Assembly: GCA_009768935.1 (NCBI GenBank)
Contig: WESA01000003.1
Coordinates: 1-64,000 of the forward strand
Length of the DNA: 64,000 nt
DNA from: Rectinema subterraneum
GTDB taxonomy: Bacteria; Spirochaetota; Spirochaetia; Treponematales; Rectinemataceae
Direction: 5' to 3'
Shown here: in pieces, positions 15,880 through 24,502 of the stretch
How the letters are laid out: each line of letters opens with the position of its first letter
How positions within the stretch are numbered: position 1 is the first letter of the stretch
Made by a program: the position numbers and the translations under genes
The notes under the pieces: generated by a model
Told to the model about the DNA's origin: nothing
What the model saw: only the letters and a program-made list of their open reading frames with translations
The model's database searches: none

Positions 15880-16914
15880 ATGAAAAGAACAGTCTACACG
15901 GTACTCGCCCTGATGCTGCTCTTGGTGCCTAGTGCGGTTTTCGGCCAGATCACCCTCAAGCTTGCGCACCTCAATCCCCAGCAGCCATACGATGTCGCCT
16001 CTGCAGCAATGGCTGCAGTATTCAAAAGCGAAGTCGAAAGCAAATCGAACGGCCAGATCAAGGTAGAGCTCTACCCGAACGGCGTCCTTGGAAAGGAAGC
16101 TGAAACGCTCGTGCAGGTAAAGTCCGGTGTCGTGCAGTCATTCATTTCCTCTTCTGGCGGCATGGCTCAGTTCTATCCTTTGATCGATGTCACCAATATG
16201 CCCTTCGCGTTCTCGAGCTACAATGTCGGCTATAAAGTCTACGATGGCGATTTCGGCAAGGAGCTTGCTGCTGATATCGAGAAAAAGGCAGGATTCCATG
16301 TGCTTGGTTTCGGCGAATCGGGTGGATTTTTCGCGATCACAAACTCGAAAAAGCCAATCAAGTCGCCAGCGGACATGAAGGGCATCAAGCTGCGGACGAT
16401 GGCGCTTCCTCTTCACCAGGCGATTGTAAAGGCGCTCGGTGCTTCTCCGACCACCATCGCATGGGCTGAAGTCTACACCAGCCTTCAGACGGGCGTCGTC
16501 GATGGCCAGATGAACCCGATTTCCATTATCGCTATGGCAAAACTGCAGGAAGTGCAGAAATACATTACGCTCACCAATCATTTGTATGCGCCCTATGTCT
16601 GGGTCATCAATCCGAAGTTCTACAACAGCCTTTCGGATGAGCTCAAGAATGTCGTCGATGATGCAGCTCGCACTGCAATTGTGGCAGGGCGCGGCCTTTC
16701 CAGAATCATCGATTCGACCGAAAAAGGTCTTCCGACACTGGCTGAAAAGTTGCAAGTATATGTGCCTACCAAGGCAGAGATGAAGCTTTTCCGCGATGCC
16801 ACAGTTCCGGCTGCCAGAGAATTTATGCTCTCCCAGTACAAGGATGAGGGCAAGATATGGGTGGACAAATTCTTCGACGCCATCGACAAGGCAGAAAAAG
16901 AGCTCGGCTATTGA
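15880..16914 (+). CDS. dctP: TRAP transporter substrate-binding protein (DctP family)
   Basis: A 344-residue periplasmic solute-binding protein. It starts with a signal peptide (MKRTVYTVLALMLLLVPSAV, probable cleavage after AVFG) and continues with the DctP pattern: LKLAHLNP, then the ligand-binding region GIKLRTMALP and the WAEVYTSLQTGVVDGQMNP segment. The arginine in KLRTM is the usual carboxylate-binding residue, so the ligand is probably an organic acid. ATG 15880 has GGAGG five bases upstream. It is followed by a stem-loop and then the two permease genes, the standard order of a TRAP operon. Confidence 0.93.
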   Translation: MKRTVYTVLALMLLLVPSAVFGQITLKLAHLNPQQPYDVASAAMAAVFKSEVESKSNGQIKVELYPNGVLGKEAETLVQVKSGVVQSFISSSGGMAQFYPLIDVTNMPFAFSSYNVGYKVYDGDFGKELAADIEKKAGFHVLGFGESGGFFAITNSKKPIKSPADMKGIKLRTMALPLHQAIVKALGASPTTIAWAEVYTSLQTGVVDGQMNPISIIAMAKLQEVQKYITLTNHLYAPYVWVINPKFYNSLSDELKNVVDDAARTAIVAGRGLSRIIDSTEKGLPTLAEKLQVYVPTKAEMKLFRDATVPAAREFMLSQYKDEGKIWVDKFFDAIDKAEKELGY

Positions 16915-16971
16915 GTGATTCGGGCGAAAATTCTCGCGGGCTCGCAATTATTTGATTGATTGGCAATTATA

Positions 16972-16998
16972 GCGCCACCTGGCCAGGTCGGGTGGCGC
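16972..16998 (+). other. Intercistronic stem-loop between dctP and dctQ
   Basis: GCGCCACC (16972-16979) and GGTGGCGC (16991-16998) form a perfect 8-bp stem with an 11-base loop. There is no T-run, so it is not a good terminator. In transporter operons such stems stabilise the upstream binding-protein mRNA or cause partial termination, giving more binding protein than permease. The role here is inference. Confidence 0.55.
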
Positions 16999-17046
16999 CC
17001 TTCTATTCCATATTGAATCAGGCATCTTTCATGCTGAGGTATGTTC

Positions 17047-17586
17047 ATGGAAAACGAAAAACCGGTTTCCCGATCGGTAAGGCGCATTTCTGCGCTCATT
17101 GACAAGATTGTCAGTTTTTTATGTGCGATTGTTTTTGGCGCTATGACCATCGATGTGCTCCTTGGAGTGTTTTTTCGCTATGTGCTGAATTCGCCTCTGA
17201 ATTTTACCGAAGAGCTGGCGCGCTATCTGATGATTTGGGGTGCAAGCTTGGCCATAAGCCTCGGGGTGAGCGCCGGTGAACATGTAGGACTTACAGTTAT
17301 TCTGGATTCGATGAAAAAGCCGAATGCAAGAAAAGCGCTTGCTATGCTCGTTAATTTCTTCGTTTTTGCCTTTCTGGTTTTTATGTCGGTCTATTCAGCT
17401 GGAGCTACCATCGAGGCCAAATCGCAGATGACCCAGGCTTTGGGCATTTCTATGGTCTTGCCGAAACTTGCGGTTCCGCTTGCCATGATCCTGGCTACAA
17501 TTCAGATAATTCTTGTCAGCATAATGATTCTTGCTGATCCGAATGGCCGGCTGACTACATCGACGACGGGTTACATCGACATCTAA
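17047..17586 (+). CDS. dctQ: TRAP transporter small permease subunit (DctQ family)
   Basis: This 179-residue membrane protein has four predicted helices and the DctQ signature region with VFFRYVLNSPLNFTEELARYLMIW (only part given here as a landmark, around residues 42-65). It joins the large subunit to form the sodium-driven TRAP transporter. ATG 17047 is preferred over ATG 17041 because the GAGG at 17036-17039 is only one base from the latter but seven from the former. The gene ends ten bases before dctM. Confidence 0.92.
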   Translation: MENEKPVSRSVRRISALIDKIVSFLCAIVFGAMTIDVLLGVFFRYVLNSPLNFTEELARYLMIWGASLAISLGVSAGEHVGLTVILDSMKKPNARKALAMLVNFFVFAFLVFMSVYSAGATIEAKSQMTQALGISMVLPKLAVPLAMILATIQIILVSIMILADPNGRLTTSTTGYIDI

Positions 17587-17596
17587 GGGGCTCTAT

Positions 17597-18886
17597 ATGA
17601 TTGTTTCCGTTCTGATTGTGTTCTTTGCAATGTTGGTGATCGGTGTGCCGATCGGATTTACGTTGGGGATTGCCGGGGTTGTGGGGCTCCTCCTTATGGG
17701 AAGCGGGGTAGGCCTCCTTTCAATGGCGCCTTTGCAATTCTTTACCGGGCTCGACATGTTCACGCTCATGGCAATGCCATTTTTTATTCTCGCTGGCGAG
17801 CTCATGAATAAAGCTGGCATTACGAGGCGGCTTGTACATTTTGCGAATGTGCTCGTCGGGCACTGGCGAGGCGGCCTTGCTCACGCGAACATACTAGCAT
17901 CGGTGTTCTTTGCGGGAATGACGGGAGCTGCGGTTTCGGATACTGCCGCGATTGGTACTATGCTCATCCCGGCAATGGTCGAAGATGGCTATGATGTCGA
18001 TTTTTCTGCAGCGGTGACCGCTGCTTCTTCAATAATTGGCCCAACTATTCCCCCTTCGAATATGATGGTCATTTATGGCTCGCTCATGAATGTCTCGATT
18101 GCGGGCTTATTTGCTGCCGGATTCATGCCGGGGTTTTTGCTGGCAGCGCTCCTCATGGTCATGTCTGCGTATCTCTCATTCAAGCGCGGCTATCCAAAAG
18201 GGCCGAAGACCACGTTCAAAGAAAAGCTCATCGCGACGAAAGATGCGATTATTCCTCTGCTCATGCCAATTATTATACTGGGTGGGATACTTTCGGGATT
18301 GTTTACGCCGACTGAAGCAGCATCGGTGGCGGTGTTCTATGCGCTGATTATCGGATTCTTCGTGCTCAAATCGATAAAATTGCGAGATATTGCGCCCATG
18401 CTTGTAAAAACAGCGCGCGTAACCGGTACTGTATTTCTGATTATTGGAACCGCGAGTATTTTGAGCTGGGTTTTGGCGATCAATCAGGTGCCGCAGGCGA
18501 TTGCTGCCTTTCTTATTTCGACGACGCGCGATCCGAAGCTTGTTATGCTGCTGATTCTTCTTCTCATGCTGGTTGTCGGCATGTTCATGGATATTGCCGC
18601 AGCGCTTATCATCCTGGGGCCAATCCTCCATCCGATTGCGGTGAGCCTGGGATATCAGCCCATCCATTTCGGCATCATCATGGTGCTGTCGCTCAATATT
18701 GCACTTATGACGCCGCCGGTAGGAGCGTGTCTATTCGTCGCGTGTTCGATTTCTAAAATCAGCCTTGCAAAATTGTCGAAAGCCATTTTCCCTTTTATAA
18801 TTATGGAAGTAATTGCGCTTTTCATTGTTGCATATATTCCTGAGATTTCGCTTTTCTTGCCGAGGCTGCTGGGGTTTGTAAAATAG
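17597..18886 (+). CDS. dctM: TRAP transporter large permease subunit (DctM family)
   Basis: A 429-residue inner-membrane protein with about 12 hydrophobic helices. It shows DctM landmarks such as the PFFILAGELMNKAGI segment, the GMTGAAVSDTAAIG loop, PTIPPSNMM and GLFTPTEAA. It forms the transport channel and couples substrate uptake to the sodium gradient. It is the last gene of the dctPQM operon; the inverted repeat at 18919-18950 lies 32 bases beyond its stop. Confidence 0.94.
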   Translation: MIVSVLIVFFAMLVIGVPIGFTLGIAGVVGLLLMGSGVGLLSMAPLQFFTGLDMFTLMAMPFFILAGELMNKAGITRRLVHFANVLVGHWRGGLAHANILASVFFAGMTGAAVSDTAAIGTMLIPAMVEDGYDVDFSAAVTAASSIIGPTIPPSNMMVIYGSLMNVSIAGLFAAGFMPGFLLAALLMVMSAYLSFKRGYPKGPKTTFKEKLIATKDAIIPLLMPIIILGGILSGLFTPTEAASVAVFYALIIGFFVLKSIKLRDIAPMLVKTARVTGTVFLIIGTASILSWVLAINQVPQAIAAFLISTTRDPKLVMLLILLLMLVVGMFMDIAAALIILGPILHPIAVSLGYQPIHFGIIMVLSLNIALMTPPVGACLFVACSISKISLAKLSKAIFPFIIMEVIALFIVAYIPEISLFLPRLLGFVK

Positions 18887-18914
18887 GGCCAACGCCTTGC
18901 TGATAGCAGGCTTG

Positions 18915-18950
18915 AAAAAAGGCTGCCACGCACTGAAGCGAGGCAGCCTT
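18915..18950 (-). terminator. Rho-independent terminator of dacA (possibly also ends dctM)
   Basis: AAGGCTGCC (18919-18927) and GGCAGCCTT (18942-18950) form a perfect 9-bp stem with a 14-base loop. Read on the minus strand it is followed by six T residues (18920-18915), as expected for a terminator of the dacA transcript, nine bases after its stop. It lacks a T-run on the plus strand but may slow dctM transcripts. Confidence 0.75.
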
Positions 18951-18958
18951 CGCATGCG

Positions 18959-20245
18959 TCAGACCTTCCCCAAAATAAAAGCGAAGAATCGTAGCACTGT
19001 ATCGATCAATATTCTGAAAAAGCCGCCGCGTTGAATCTCTGTGGGAGCGACAAGGTCTACGGAGCCAATTTCTTTCTTGTCAATTTCATAGACAATACGT
19101 CCAATTTTCTGGCCTTTCTGGATAGGCGCCCTGACGGTTTTAGGCAATTCGATTCTAGCCCAGACGCGATCTTTGAGCGATGAAGGCACGGTGATAGCAG
19201 CTTCTCCATTGGGCTCAGGCAAAAGCTGAATGGTCTTTCCGAACCATACACGCAAGGGTTTTGGCGCAATATAGCCGGGCCTTGCTGTGCTGAAATTCGA
19301 AAATGCCCAGTCCAGGAGAGCCTTTGTGTCTTTTGTGCGCACTGCGGTGCCATTTGCGTACGGGGTCGAAGAACCGCCAAGCAATACGGCTATAAATCGT
19401 GTCCCGTTCCGCTGGGCAGTTGCGGCCATATTGTATCCGACTTCTATAATATAGCCTGTCTTTAGGCCATCAGCGCCATCGTAGCTGAAAATGAGAGGAT
19501 TGCGGTTATATTGGATAATGATGCCATCGGGATGGTATTCCGTGGTTGCGTGCTCCGGCCTCGGGAATTTTATGGATTTGACAGAGTGCAGCTCTTTCAG
19601 CGCCTCAGGATGCAGCTCGATATATCGTTTGCTGAAAAGCGCAAACTGGCGAGCGGTTACGAGGTTTTTTTCAGACAAGCCGCTGGGTTCCACAAATGTC
19701 ATGCGATCGAATCCCATTTCGGCCACAGCTTTATTCATCATCTCGGCGAAACGCTCGTTCGAGCCCGCAATTCGCCTTGCAAGCGCATATGCCGCATCAT
19801 TTCCGGAGACAACAGCTGCACCCAGCATAAGATCCCGAATGCTTACCTTCATCCCTGGGCGCAGATACATGAGCGATGAACCATAGGGGATGTATGGCGA
19901 GCAGTCCCGGGCGTCGATTTCGACCATCTCGTCAGGAGAAAGCCTGCCCGCTTTGATCTCTTCCATCGCCAGATGAAGGGTGACCAGCTTCGTCAGGCTT
20001 GCGGGCGGCAGAGCGATGTCAGCATTCTTTTCATAGAGAACAGTTCCTGTCGCTGCGTCTATGAGAATCGCTGACCGTGCATTCAGCGATGGAGGCCGAG
20101 CTATTTCGACACCAAACTGACTGTACTCATCGAGAGAAAGCGCTGATGCGTTCGCTATCGCAAAAAGCTCAAAAAAGAATAAAAATGCAATAAATTGGCG
20201 AAATTTGCGCACGCCATCTAGCCTTTTTGATCTAAAATATTTCAT
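18959..20245 (-). CDS. dacA: D-alanyl-D-alanine carboxypeptidase (PBP5/DacA family)
   Basis: This 428-residue secreted serine peptidase trims the terminal D-Ala from peptidoglycan stem peptides. A signal peptide covers about residues 1-36. The catalytic motifs are Ser83-Leu-Thr-Lys86, SGN at 147-149 and KTG at 262-264. A C-terminal beta-rich domain (about 300-410) and a hydrophobic tail end fit a membrane-anchored family member. It lies 14 bases after asnS on the same strand, so the two are probably cotranscribed, and a terminator follows. Confidence 0.94.
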   Translation of the reverse strand: MKYFRSKRLDGVRKFRQFIAFLFFFELFAIANASALSLDEYSQFGVEIARPPSLNARSAILIDAATGTVLYEKNADIALPPASLTKLVTLHLAMEEIKAGRLSPDEMVEIDARDCSPYIPYGSSLMYLRPGMKVSIRDLMLGAAVVSGNDAAYALARRIAGSNERFAEMMNKAVAEMGFDRMTFVEPSGLSEKNLVTARQFALFSKRYIELHPEALKELHSVKSIKFPRPEHATTEYHPDGIIIQYNRNPLIFSYDGADGLKTGYIIEVGYNMAATAQRNGTRFIAVLLGGSSTPYANGTAVRTKDTKALLDWAFSNFSTARPGYIAPKPLRVWFGKTIQLLPEPNGEAAITVPSSLKDRVWARIELPKTVRAPIQKGQKIGRIVYEIDKKEIGSVDLVAPTEIQRGGFFRILIDTVLRFFAFILGKV

Positions 20246-20259
20246 TCTTGCATCCCGGA

Positions 20260-21660
20260 TCAGAACTCGGCCTGGCGCGGAGCTCTCGGGAATGGGATGA
20301 CATCACGAATATTCGTCATGCCGGTCACATAGAGAAGCAGGCGTTCAAACCCCAAGCCAAACCCGCTATGAGGCGTCGATCCGAAACGGCGCAGATCCAG
20401 ATACCAGCTATAGACTTCCTTCGACAATCCCAGCTCTTCAATGCGCTTTTCCAGCACGTCAAGCCGCCATTCGCGCTCGGATCCGCCGATTATTTCGCCG
20501 AATCGAGGAACAAGCACATCCATTGCAGCGACCGTTTTGCCGTCTTCATTCTGCTTCATGTAAAAGGCTTTTATTTCTTTCGGGTAATCGGTGACAACGA
20601 CAGGCCCGCCGACGACTTTTTCGGTAAGGTATTTTTCATGTTCGCTCTGAAGGTCACAACCCCAATACGGTTTGAATTCAAATTGTGTGTTTGCCGATTC
20701 GAGTTCGCGGACCGCATCGGTATAGGTCATATGCGCAAAGGGCGTCTGCGCTACTTTTTCGAGCGATTCGCGCAGCCCGGGCTGGATGCGCTCGTCGAAA
20801 AATGCAATGTCTTCAGCGCAGTCCTTGAGCGCGACTGCGACGAGGTACTGGATGAATTCGGTCGCGAGCGCAATGTTATCGGATAGCTCGGCGAATGCCA
20901 TTTCCGGTTCGATCATCCAGAATTCGGCCAGATGCCGGGTCGTGTTCGAGTTCTCCGCGCGGAAGGTCGGGCCGAAGGTATAGACGCGAGAGAGCGCCTG
21001 GCAATATGTTTCGACATTGAGCTGGCCGGAAACTGTGAGATACGCTCTTTTGCCGAAGAAATCCTTGTCATAGTCCACAGGGCCGCCCGATTTTGCGAGC
21101 GCATCGAGGTCGAGCGTCGTGACCTGGAACATTGCACCTGCGCCTTCCGCGTCGCTTGCGGTGATGATAGGGGTGTGCACATAGTAAAAGCCGTGTTCCT
21201 GGAAAAACTGGTGAATTGCAAAGGCCATGCGATTGCGTACCCGCGCGACCGCTCCGAAGGTATTCGTCCGCACTCTCAGGTGGGCGAGTTCGCGCAAAAA
21301 TTCAAGGCTGTGCGCCTTTTTTTGTAAGGGGTAGCGGTCTGCAGGCGCTTCACCGATAAGCTTCACGCGAATGACGGAGACCTCGGCTTTTTGGCCTTTT
21401 GCGGGGGAAGGAACAAGTTTTCCTGCAATTTCAACGCTCGCGCCTGTAGCTATCCGCGCAAGCATGGACTTCAGGGCTTCATTTTCAAGGAGAGCACTCT
21501 CCACCACACATTGAATATTCGACAAGCAGGAGCCATCGTTCACTTCGATAAAAGTGGATTGCTTCGTTTCGCGCTTTGTGCGCACCCATCCGCGGATGGT
21601 CACTTCCTGTCCGATAGGCTCCATCGCGAGCAATTGCTTGATAGTTGGAAGAAGCGTCAT
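20260..21660 (-). CDS. asnS: Asparaginyl-tRNA synthetase
   Basis: A 466-residue class IIb synthetase, the same length as E. coli AsnS. An OB-fold anticodon-binding domain (GWVRTKRE, about 27-34) precedes the catalytic core. Motif 2 is the [16 protein letters not shown] region and motif 3 is GFGLGFERL near the end. FRAENSNT with the following IEPEMAF segment indicates AsnRS rather than AspRS. ATG 21660 is chosen because GGGAG lies seven bases upstream; an upstream in-frame start would add ten residues within the leader. A hairpin followed by seven T residues sits in its leader. Confidence 0.95.
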   Translation of the reverse strand: MTLLPTIKQLLAMEPIGQEVTIRGWVRTKRETKQSTFIEVNDGSCLSNIQCVVESALLENEALKSMLARIATGASVEIAGKLVPSPAKGQKAEVSVIRVKLIGEAPADRYPLQKKAHSLEFLRELAHLRVRTNTFGAVARVRNRMAFAIHQFFQEHGFYYVHTPIITASDAEGAGAMFQVTTLDLDALAKSGGPVDYDKDFFGKRAYLTVSGQLNVETYCQALSRVYTFGPTFRAENSNTTRHLAEFWMIEPEMAFAELSDNIALATEFIQYLVAVALKDCAEDIAFFDERIQPGLRESLEKVAQTPFAHMTYTDAVRELESANTQFEFKPYWGCDLQSEHEKYLTEKVVGGPVVVTDYPKEIKAFYMKQNEDGKTVAAMDVLVPRFGEIIGGSEREWRLDVLEKRIEELGLSKEVYSWYLDLRRFGSTPHSGFGLGFERLLLYVTGMTNIRDVIPFPRAPRQAEF

Positions 21661-21672
21661 GTGAATCTCCCG

Positions 21673-21704
21673 AAAAAAAGCGTCAGACATGACTTTTCGT
21701 CATG
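21673..21704 (-). other. Hairpin and T-run in the asnS leader (possible attenuator)
   Basis: On the minus strand CATGAC-GAAAA-GTCATG (21704-21688) forms a 6-bp hairpin, followed eight bases later by seven T residues (21679-21673), just before the Shine-Dalgarno of asnS. The distance from hairpin to T-run is longer than in a standard terminator, so attenuation is only a possibility. Confidence 0.35.
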
Positions 21705-21724
21705 CTGCAAAAAGCATATACTTC

Positions 21725-21754
21725 TTTGTAGCATGACAGGCGCATCGTGGTCAA
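21725..21754 (-). promoter_or_regulatory. Promoter candidate of asnS-dacA
   Basis: On the minus strand TTGACC (21754-21749), an 18-base spacer and TACAAA (21730-21725) predict a start near 21718 and a leader of about 58 bases, which contains the hairpin at 21688-21704. Confidence 0.45.
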
Positions 21755-21818
21755 ATCCCATAGGCTTGCGCGGCAGTTATGTCTAAGCTTTAGAATGAAT
21801 GCATTATCGGAGTGGAGC

Positions 21819-22307
21819 GTGAGATACAGTTTGTCGACGGCATATTTATTGTGGTTTATTTCCGGCTTCGGGGCTCTTGGATTCCACAGGTTTTATCTCG
21901 GAAAGACAGGTACAGGGCTTCTGTGGCTGCTCACAGGCGGTCTTGGCGGTGTCGGCTGCATATATGATTTGTTTACCCTGCCAAACCAGGTCCGCGAGGC
22001 GAATATTGCGTATGCGGCGAGGGAGGCCCTTGGATATGATGCGTACGGCGCGGGCAGCGGGTTCATTGCGCGGGTGCGGCCAGCCGAGACTCCAGAGCGA
22101 GTGATTCTCAGGATTGCCAAAGCCAACAATGGCATGGTCACTGCGGGCGAAGTTGCGATAGAGGCGAATATTTCGATCGAGGAAGCTCAGAAGCAGCTCG
22201 ACAGCCTTGCCAAAAAGGGTATCGCGCAGGTGCGCGTTCGCAGTTCGGGTGTTCTTGTCTATTTCTTTCCTGAATTTTCAAAGGAAAATGCCGATTTTAT
22301 TGATTGA
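21819..22307 (+). CDS. TM2-domain membrane protein with C-terminal winged-helix-like domain
   Basis: This protein of about 162 residues has an N-terminal TM2 domain: two short hydrophobic helices with [18 protein letters not shown] and a GCIYDLF ending, a pattern shared with many bacterial membrane proteins of unknown role. After a linker, residues about 95-150 look like a winged helix ([12 protein letters not shown]-like region, [14 protein letters not shown]). GTG 21819 is preferred because GGAG lies six bases upstream; ATG 21795 in frame has no ribosome-binding site. Function is not known. It diverges from asnS and is monocistronic. Confidence 0.75.
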   Translation: MRYSLSTAYLLWFISGFGALGFHRFYLGKTGTGLLWLLTGGLGGVGCIYDLFTLPNQVREANIAYAAREALGYDAYGAGSGFIARVRPAETPERVILRIAKANNGMVTAGEVAIEANISIEEAQKQLDSLAKKGIAQVRVRSSGVLVYFFPEFSKENADFID

Positions 22308-22405
22308 AAATTGAGTTCAGAGGCGCAGAAGCGCAGGCTTTGCTGGGCGCGTCGAGCGCTCGGCAGCGCATGGCTCTGGTCACTAGCGAACGCCTCGCGC
22401 CGAAG

Positions 22406-23377
22406 CTAATTCCCGCGATTGTCGATGAGGGCAAAATCGCGCAGGCCTCCGGAGATGTGGGGTAAATAGCGATAATTTGTCTTTTCAAGCGCCTTTTTTG
22501 CATAATTGTACGCTTCAAGGCAGGAAAGCACATTGTCGCCGTCGGCATCGCCTGGCATTCGGCCTTCCACATTCACTTCTGCAGCTTTTAGAAGATAATA
22601 CGTAAATAAGCCATGGTATATTGGAGAGCCTTGCTCCCAGGATTCTTCATCCCAGCCAGCTGCGGATATGGTCAAGGGAGCCAATGATGCATCTGCGCTG
22701 CGATATTGCGCATTGAGGGCAAGAAGCTCTCCAAATTTCAGAAACATATCGATGCTAGAGGAAATTTGCTGAGAGGAAACATTGCCAGGCACGGCATCGC
22801 TCGACTCTGCCGGATTCACAAACCCGCCGGAATAGCAGGAGTCGAGAATGACTATTTTGTTCTTGGCCGGCACCTTTTCAAGCAATGATGCAAACTCGCT
22901 GGTAGAGATCATGCGATCTGTAAAGTTGAATGCTCGCGGATCCCAATCGCTCGGGATAATATATGCCTCTCCAGGATCAAATCCCCCAGAGCCATGACCG
23001 GAATAATAGAACATGAATGATTCAGCATCGCTAGGGACATTGTTCAAAGCGCTTTCGATGGCGCTTTTTGTTGCAAACCTGTTAGTGCTTTCATTCGATT
23101 CTGCAGTAATGAGTTTTACTGTCCAGCCCGCTTCTTCCAGCATTGTTTTCATAGAATTTGCATCAGCGACACAATAAGATAGGTCATTATTTCGTCCATA
23201 TGGCAAATATATATAATCATTTATTCCAACAATTATCGCATATTTGACCCCGGGGGACGAACTTGCACTTTTCGGAAATAGCTCGCACCCCGTGAGCATC
23301 AAAATCACTGATAAAACTAAAAGCGGAACCAATGAGCCAATACCCGAGAGGTGTCTTTTTGCACGCAAGCGTTGCAT
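22406..23377 (-). CDS. Caspase-like (peptidase C14) lipoprotein
   Basis: A 323-residue predicted lipoprotein: basic n-region, hydrophobic stretch and lipobox LTGC with Cys31. The rest is a caspase-fold p20-like domain with strand YAIIVGINDY (about 46-55), catalytic His128 in YYSGHG and catalytic Cys181 in ILDSCYSGGF. Near the C-terminus, GDADGDNVLSCLEAY resembles a dockerin/EF-hand calcium loop. Metacaspase-like enzymes of this group cleave after Arg/Lys or Asp, and some need calcium. ATG 23377 is chosen because it gives a compact lipoprotein signal; ATG 23449 is an alternative that would precede it by 24 residues. It follows the barrel-like gene on the same strand. Confidence 0.85.
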   Translation of the reverse strand: MQRLRAKRHLSGIGSLVPLLVLSVILMLTGCELFPKSASSSPGVKYAIIVGINDYIYLPYGRNNDLSYCVADANSMKTMLEEAGWTVKLITAESNESTNRFATKSAIESALNNVPSDAESFMFYYSGHGSGGFDPGEAYIIPSDWDPRAFNFTDRMISTSEFASLLEKVPAKNKIVILDSCYSGGFVNPAESSDAVPGNVSSQQISSSIDMFLKFGELLALNAQYRSADASLAPLTISAAGWDEESWEQGSPIYHGLFTYYLLKAAEVNVEGRMPGDADGDNVLSCLEAYNYAKKALEKTNYRYLPHISGGLRDFALIDNRGN

Positions 23378-23438
23378 CGTCAATGCGCCTTTTTCGCGCA
23401 CGGGCTTTAGCCGGTGCTGCTCTAGCGCTTTTCCCGAT

Positions 23439-24071
23439 TCAAAATACATACTGAACTCCCGCGCCAAGAGCAGCAATCACGCTCGTTCCATCAGACCGAC
23501 TGCCAATCTCCACCGGCAAAGAGACATCGAGCGCCCAATGCCGGTCGATTTCGGCTTCCCACGACAATTTCAAATAGCCCGACCAGTAGGCGTTGTAAAG
23601 GGTTGTCGAAGTATAGTTAGCAAAATTCGCGATTGGCCCTGCCGATAATGCAAATATCTGTTTCCTTCCTACCGACAGGCCAGCAAACTGGATGCCCACT
23701 CCTACTTCCGGCCCGAAACCGAGTGCATTCCATGCCCTGTATCTTGATCCATCAGCAAGCCAAACAGAAGCGCCCATATTCACATGTTGGGCATGGACTC
23801 CAGCCGCGAACATCAGTGAAATCCCGCGATTTTCTTCTTGCGCGCTTGAACTGAGCCGCAAGGGGAACAACCATTGTGCATCAAGAGAAAATGCGTATCC
23901 CGTGTGGCGGGAAAAAGCAGTAGCCGAAGTCCATGTCCACGCATTCGCATATAAGAATTGAGCTTCGAGCGTGGGCTGAGCCTCAGCATTCATTGCGTTC
24001 GCGTAAAACAGAAGAATTATGAAAGCTGCGACCAAACCAGCTTTCCTCGTCTTGCCCATAAAGCGTTGCAT
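23439..24071 (-). CDS. Probable outer-membrane beta-barrel protein, unknown function
   Basis: This 210-residue protein has a signal peptide (about 1-31, hydrophobic LVAAFIILLFYANA, then AEA) and a body of alternating hydrophobic/aromatic strands ending in VQYVF. A terminal aromatic residue after a hydrophobic strand is typical of outer-membrane barrels. No family is recognised. It is the first gene of a likely two-gene unit with the caspase-like lipoprotein, whose start lies 61 bases downstream. No Shine-Dalgarno precedes the ATG; a -10 box ends 11 bases upstream. Confidence 0.6.
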   Translation of the reverse strand: MQRFMGKTRKAGLVAAFIILLFYANAMNAEAQPTLEAQFLYANAWTWTSATAFSRHTGYAFSLDAQWLFPLRLSSSAQEENRGISLMFAAGVHAQHVNMGASVWLADGSRYRAWNALGFGPEVGVGIQFAGLSVGRKQIFALSAGPIANFANYTSTTLYNAYWSGYLKLSWEAEIDRHWALDVSLPVEIGSRSDGTSVIAALGAGVQYVF

Positions 24072-24082
24072 GATTATTGTTC

Positions 24083-24111
24083 AATATAGCCGATTTTGCA
24101 AATTGCGTCAC
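24083..24111 (-). promoter_or_regulatory. Promoter candidate of the barrel/caspase unit (near-leaderless)
   Basis: On the minus strand GTGACG (24111-24106), a 17-base spacer and TATATT (24088-24083) end 11 bases before ATG 24071. The divergent SH3 lipoprotein gene starts only 55 bases away, so the two genes share this control region. Confidence 0.5.
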
Positions 24112-24126
24112 CAGGCAGGGTTTTGT

Positions 24127-24501
24127 GTGAAGAAAATTGCTGCAATTTTGTCATTAATATTTGCCTCAAGTCTTCTCCTGGCAGGCATGGCGGCATGCAA
24201 GCCTCGCATTCGCCTGCCCGAAGATGGCAGCATAACAGGAAGTGCAAAATGGCTCGTCATCTCATCTCTGTATTGTCAGATGAAGGCCGAACCAGCCAGC
24301 GCCTCGTTGGATAAAGGTATTCTCCGGAAAGGAACTGTGCTCAAAATCGAGGAAAGCCGCTTCAGTACTGCCGAGAACGAACAGGGAACGCTTTGGTTCA
24401 AGGTCCAGAATGCAGGCCAGAGCGGCTGGGTCTCAATTAGAGACGCACATACCTATCCAACCGAGACGCAAGCCAGAAACGCTGCCCGCAGGATGGAGTG
24501 A
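24127..24501 (+). CDS. Small lipoprotein with SH3-like domain
   Basis: A 124-residue secreted protein. The GTG start at 24127 has AGGG six bases upstream and opens a signal sequence ([18 protein letters not shown]) ending in GMAAC, a weak lipobox. The remainder shows an SH3b-like pattern, with a K-G-x-V-L-K-I strand and [13 protein letters not shown] around residues 90-102. Such domains often bind peptidoglycan or peptides. It is followed one base later by the DUF445 gene, so the two are probably one operon. Function is inferred only from domain shape. Confidence 0.65.
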   Translation: MKKIAAILSLIFASSLLLAGMAACKPRIRLPEDGSITGSAKWLVISSLYCQMKAEPASASLDKGILRKGTVLKIEESRFSTAENEQGTLWFKVQNAGQSGWVSIRDAHTYPTETQARNAARRME

Positions 24502-24502
24502 T

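Noticed and set aside
22308-22405. GC-rich gap with repeated GCGC words after the TM2 gene
   Set aside because: No stable hairpin with a T-run and no open frame with a start signal could be supported.
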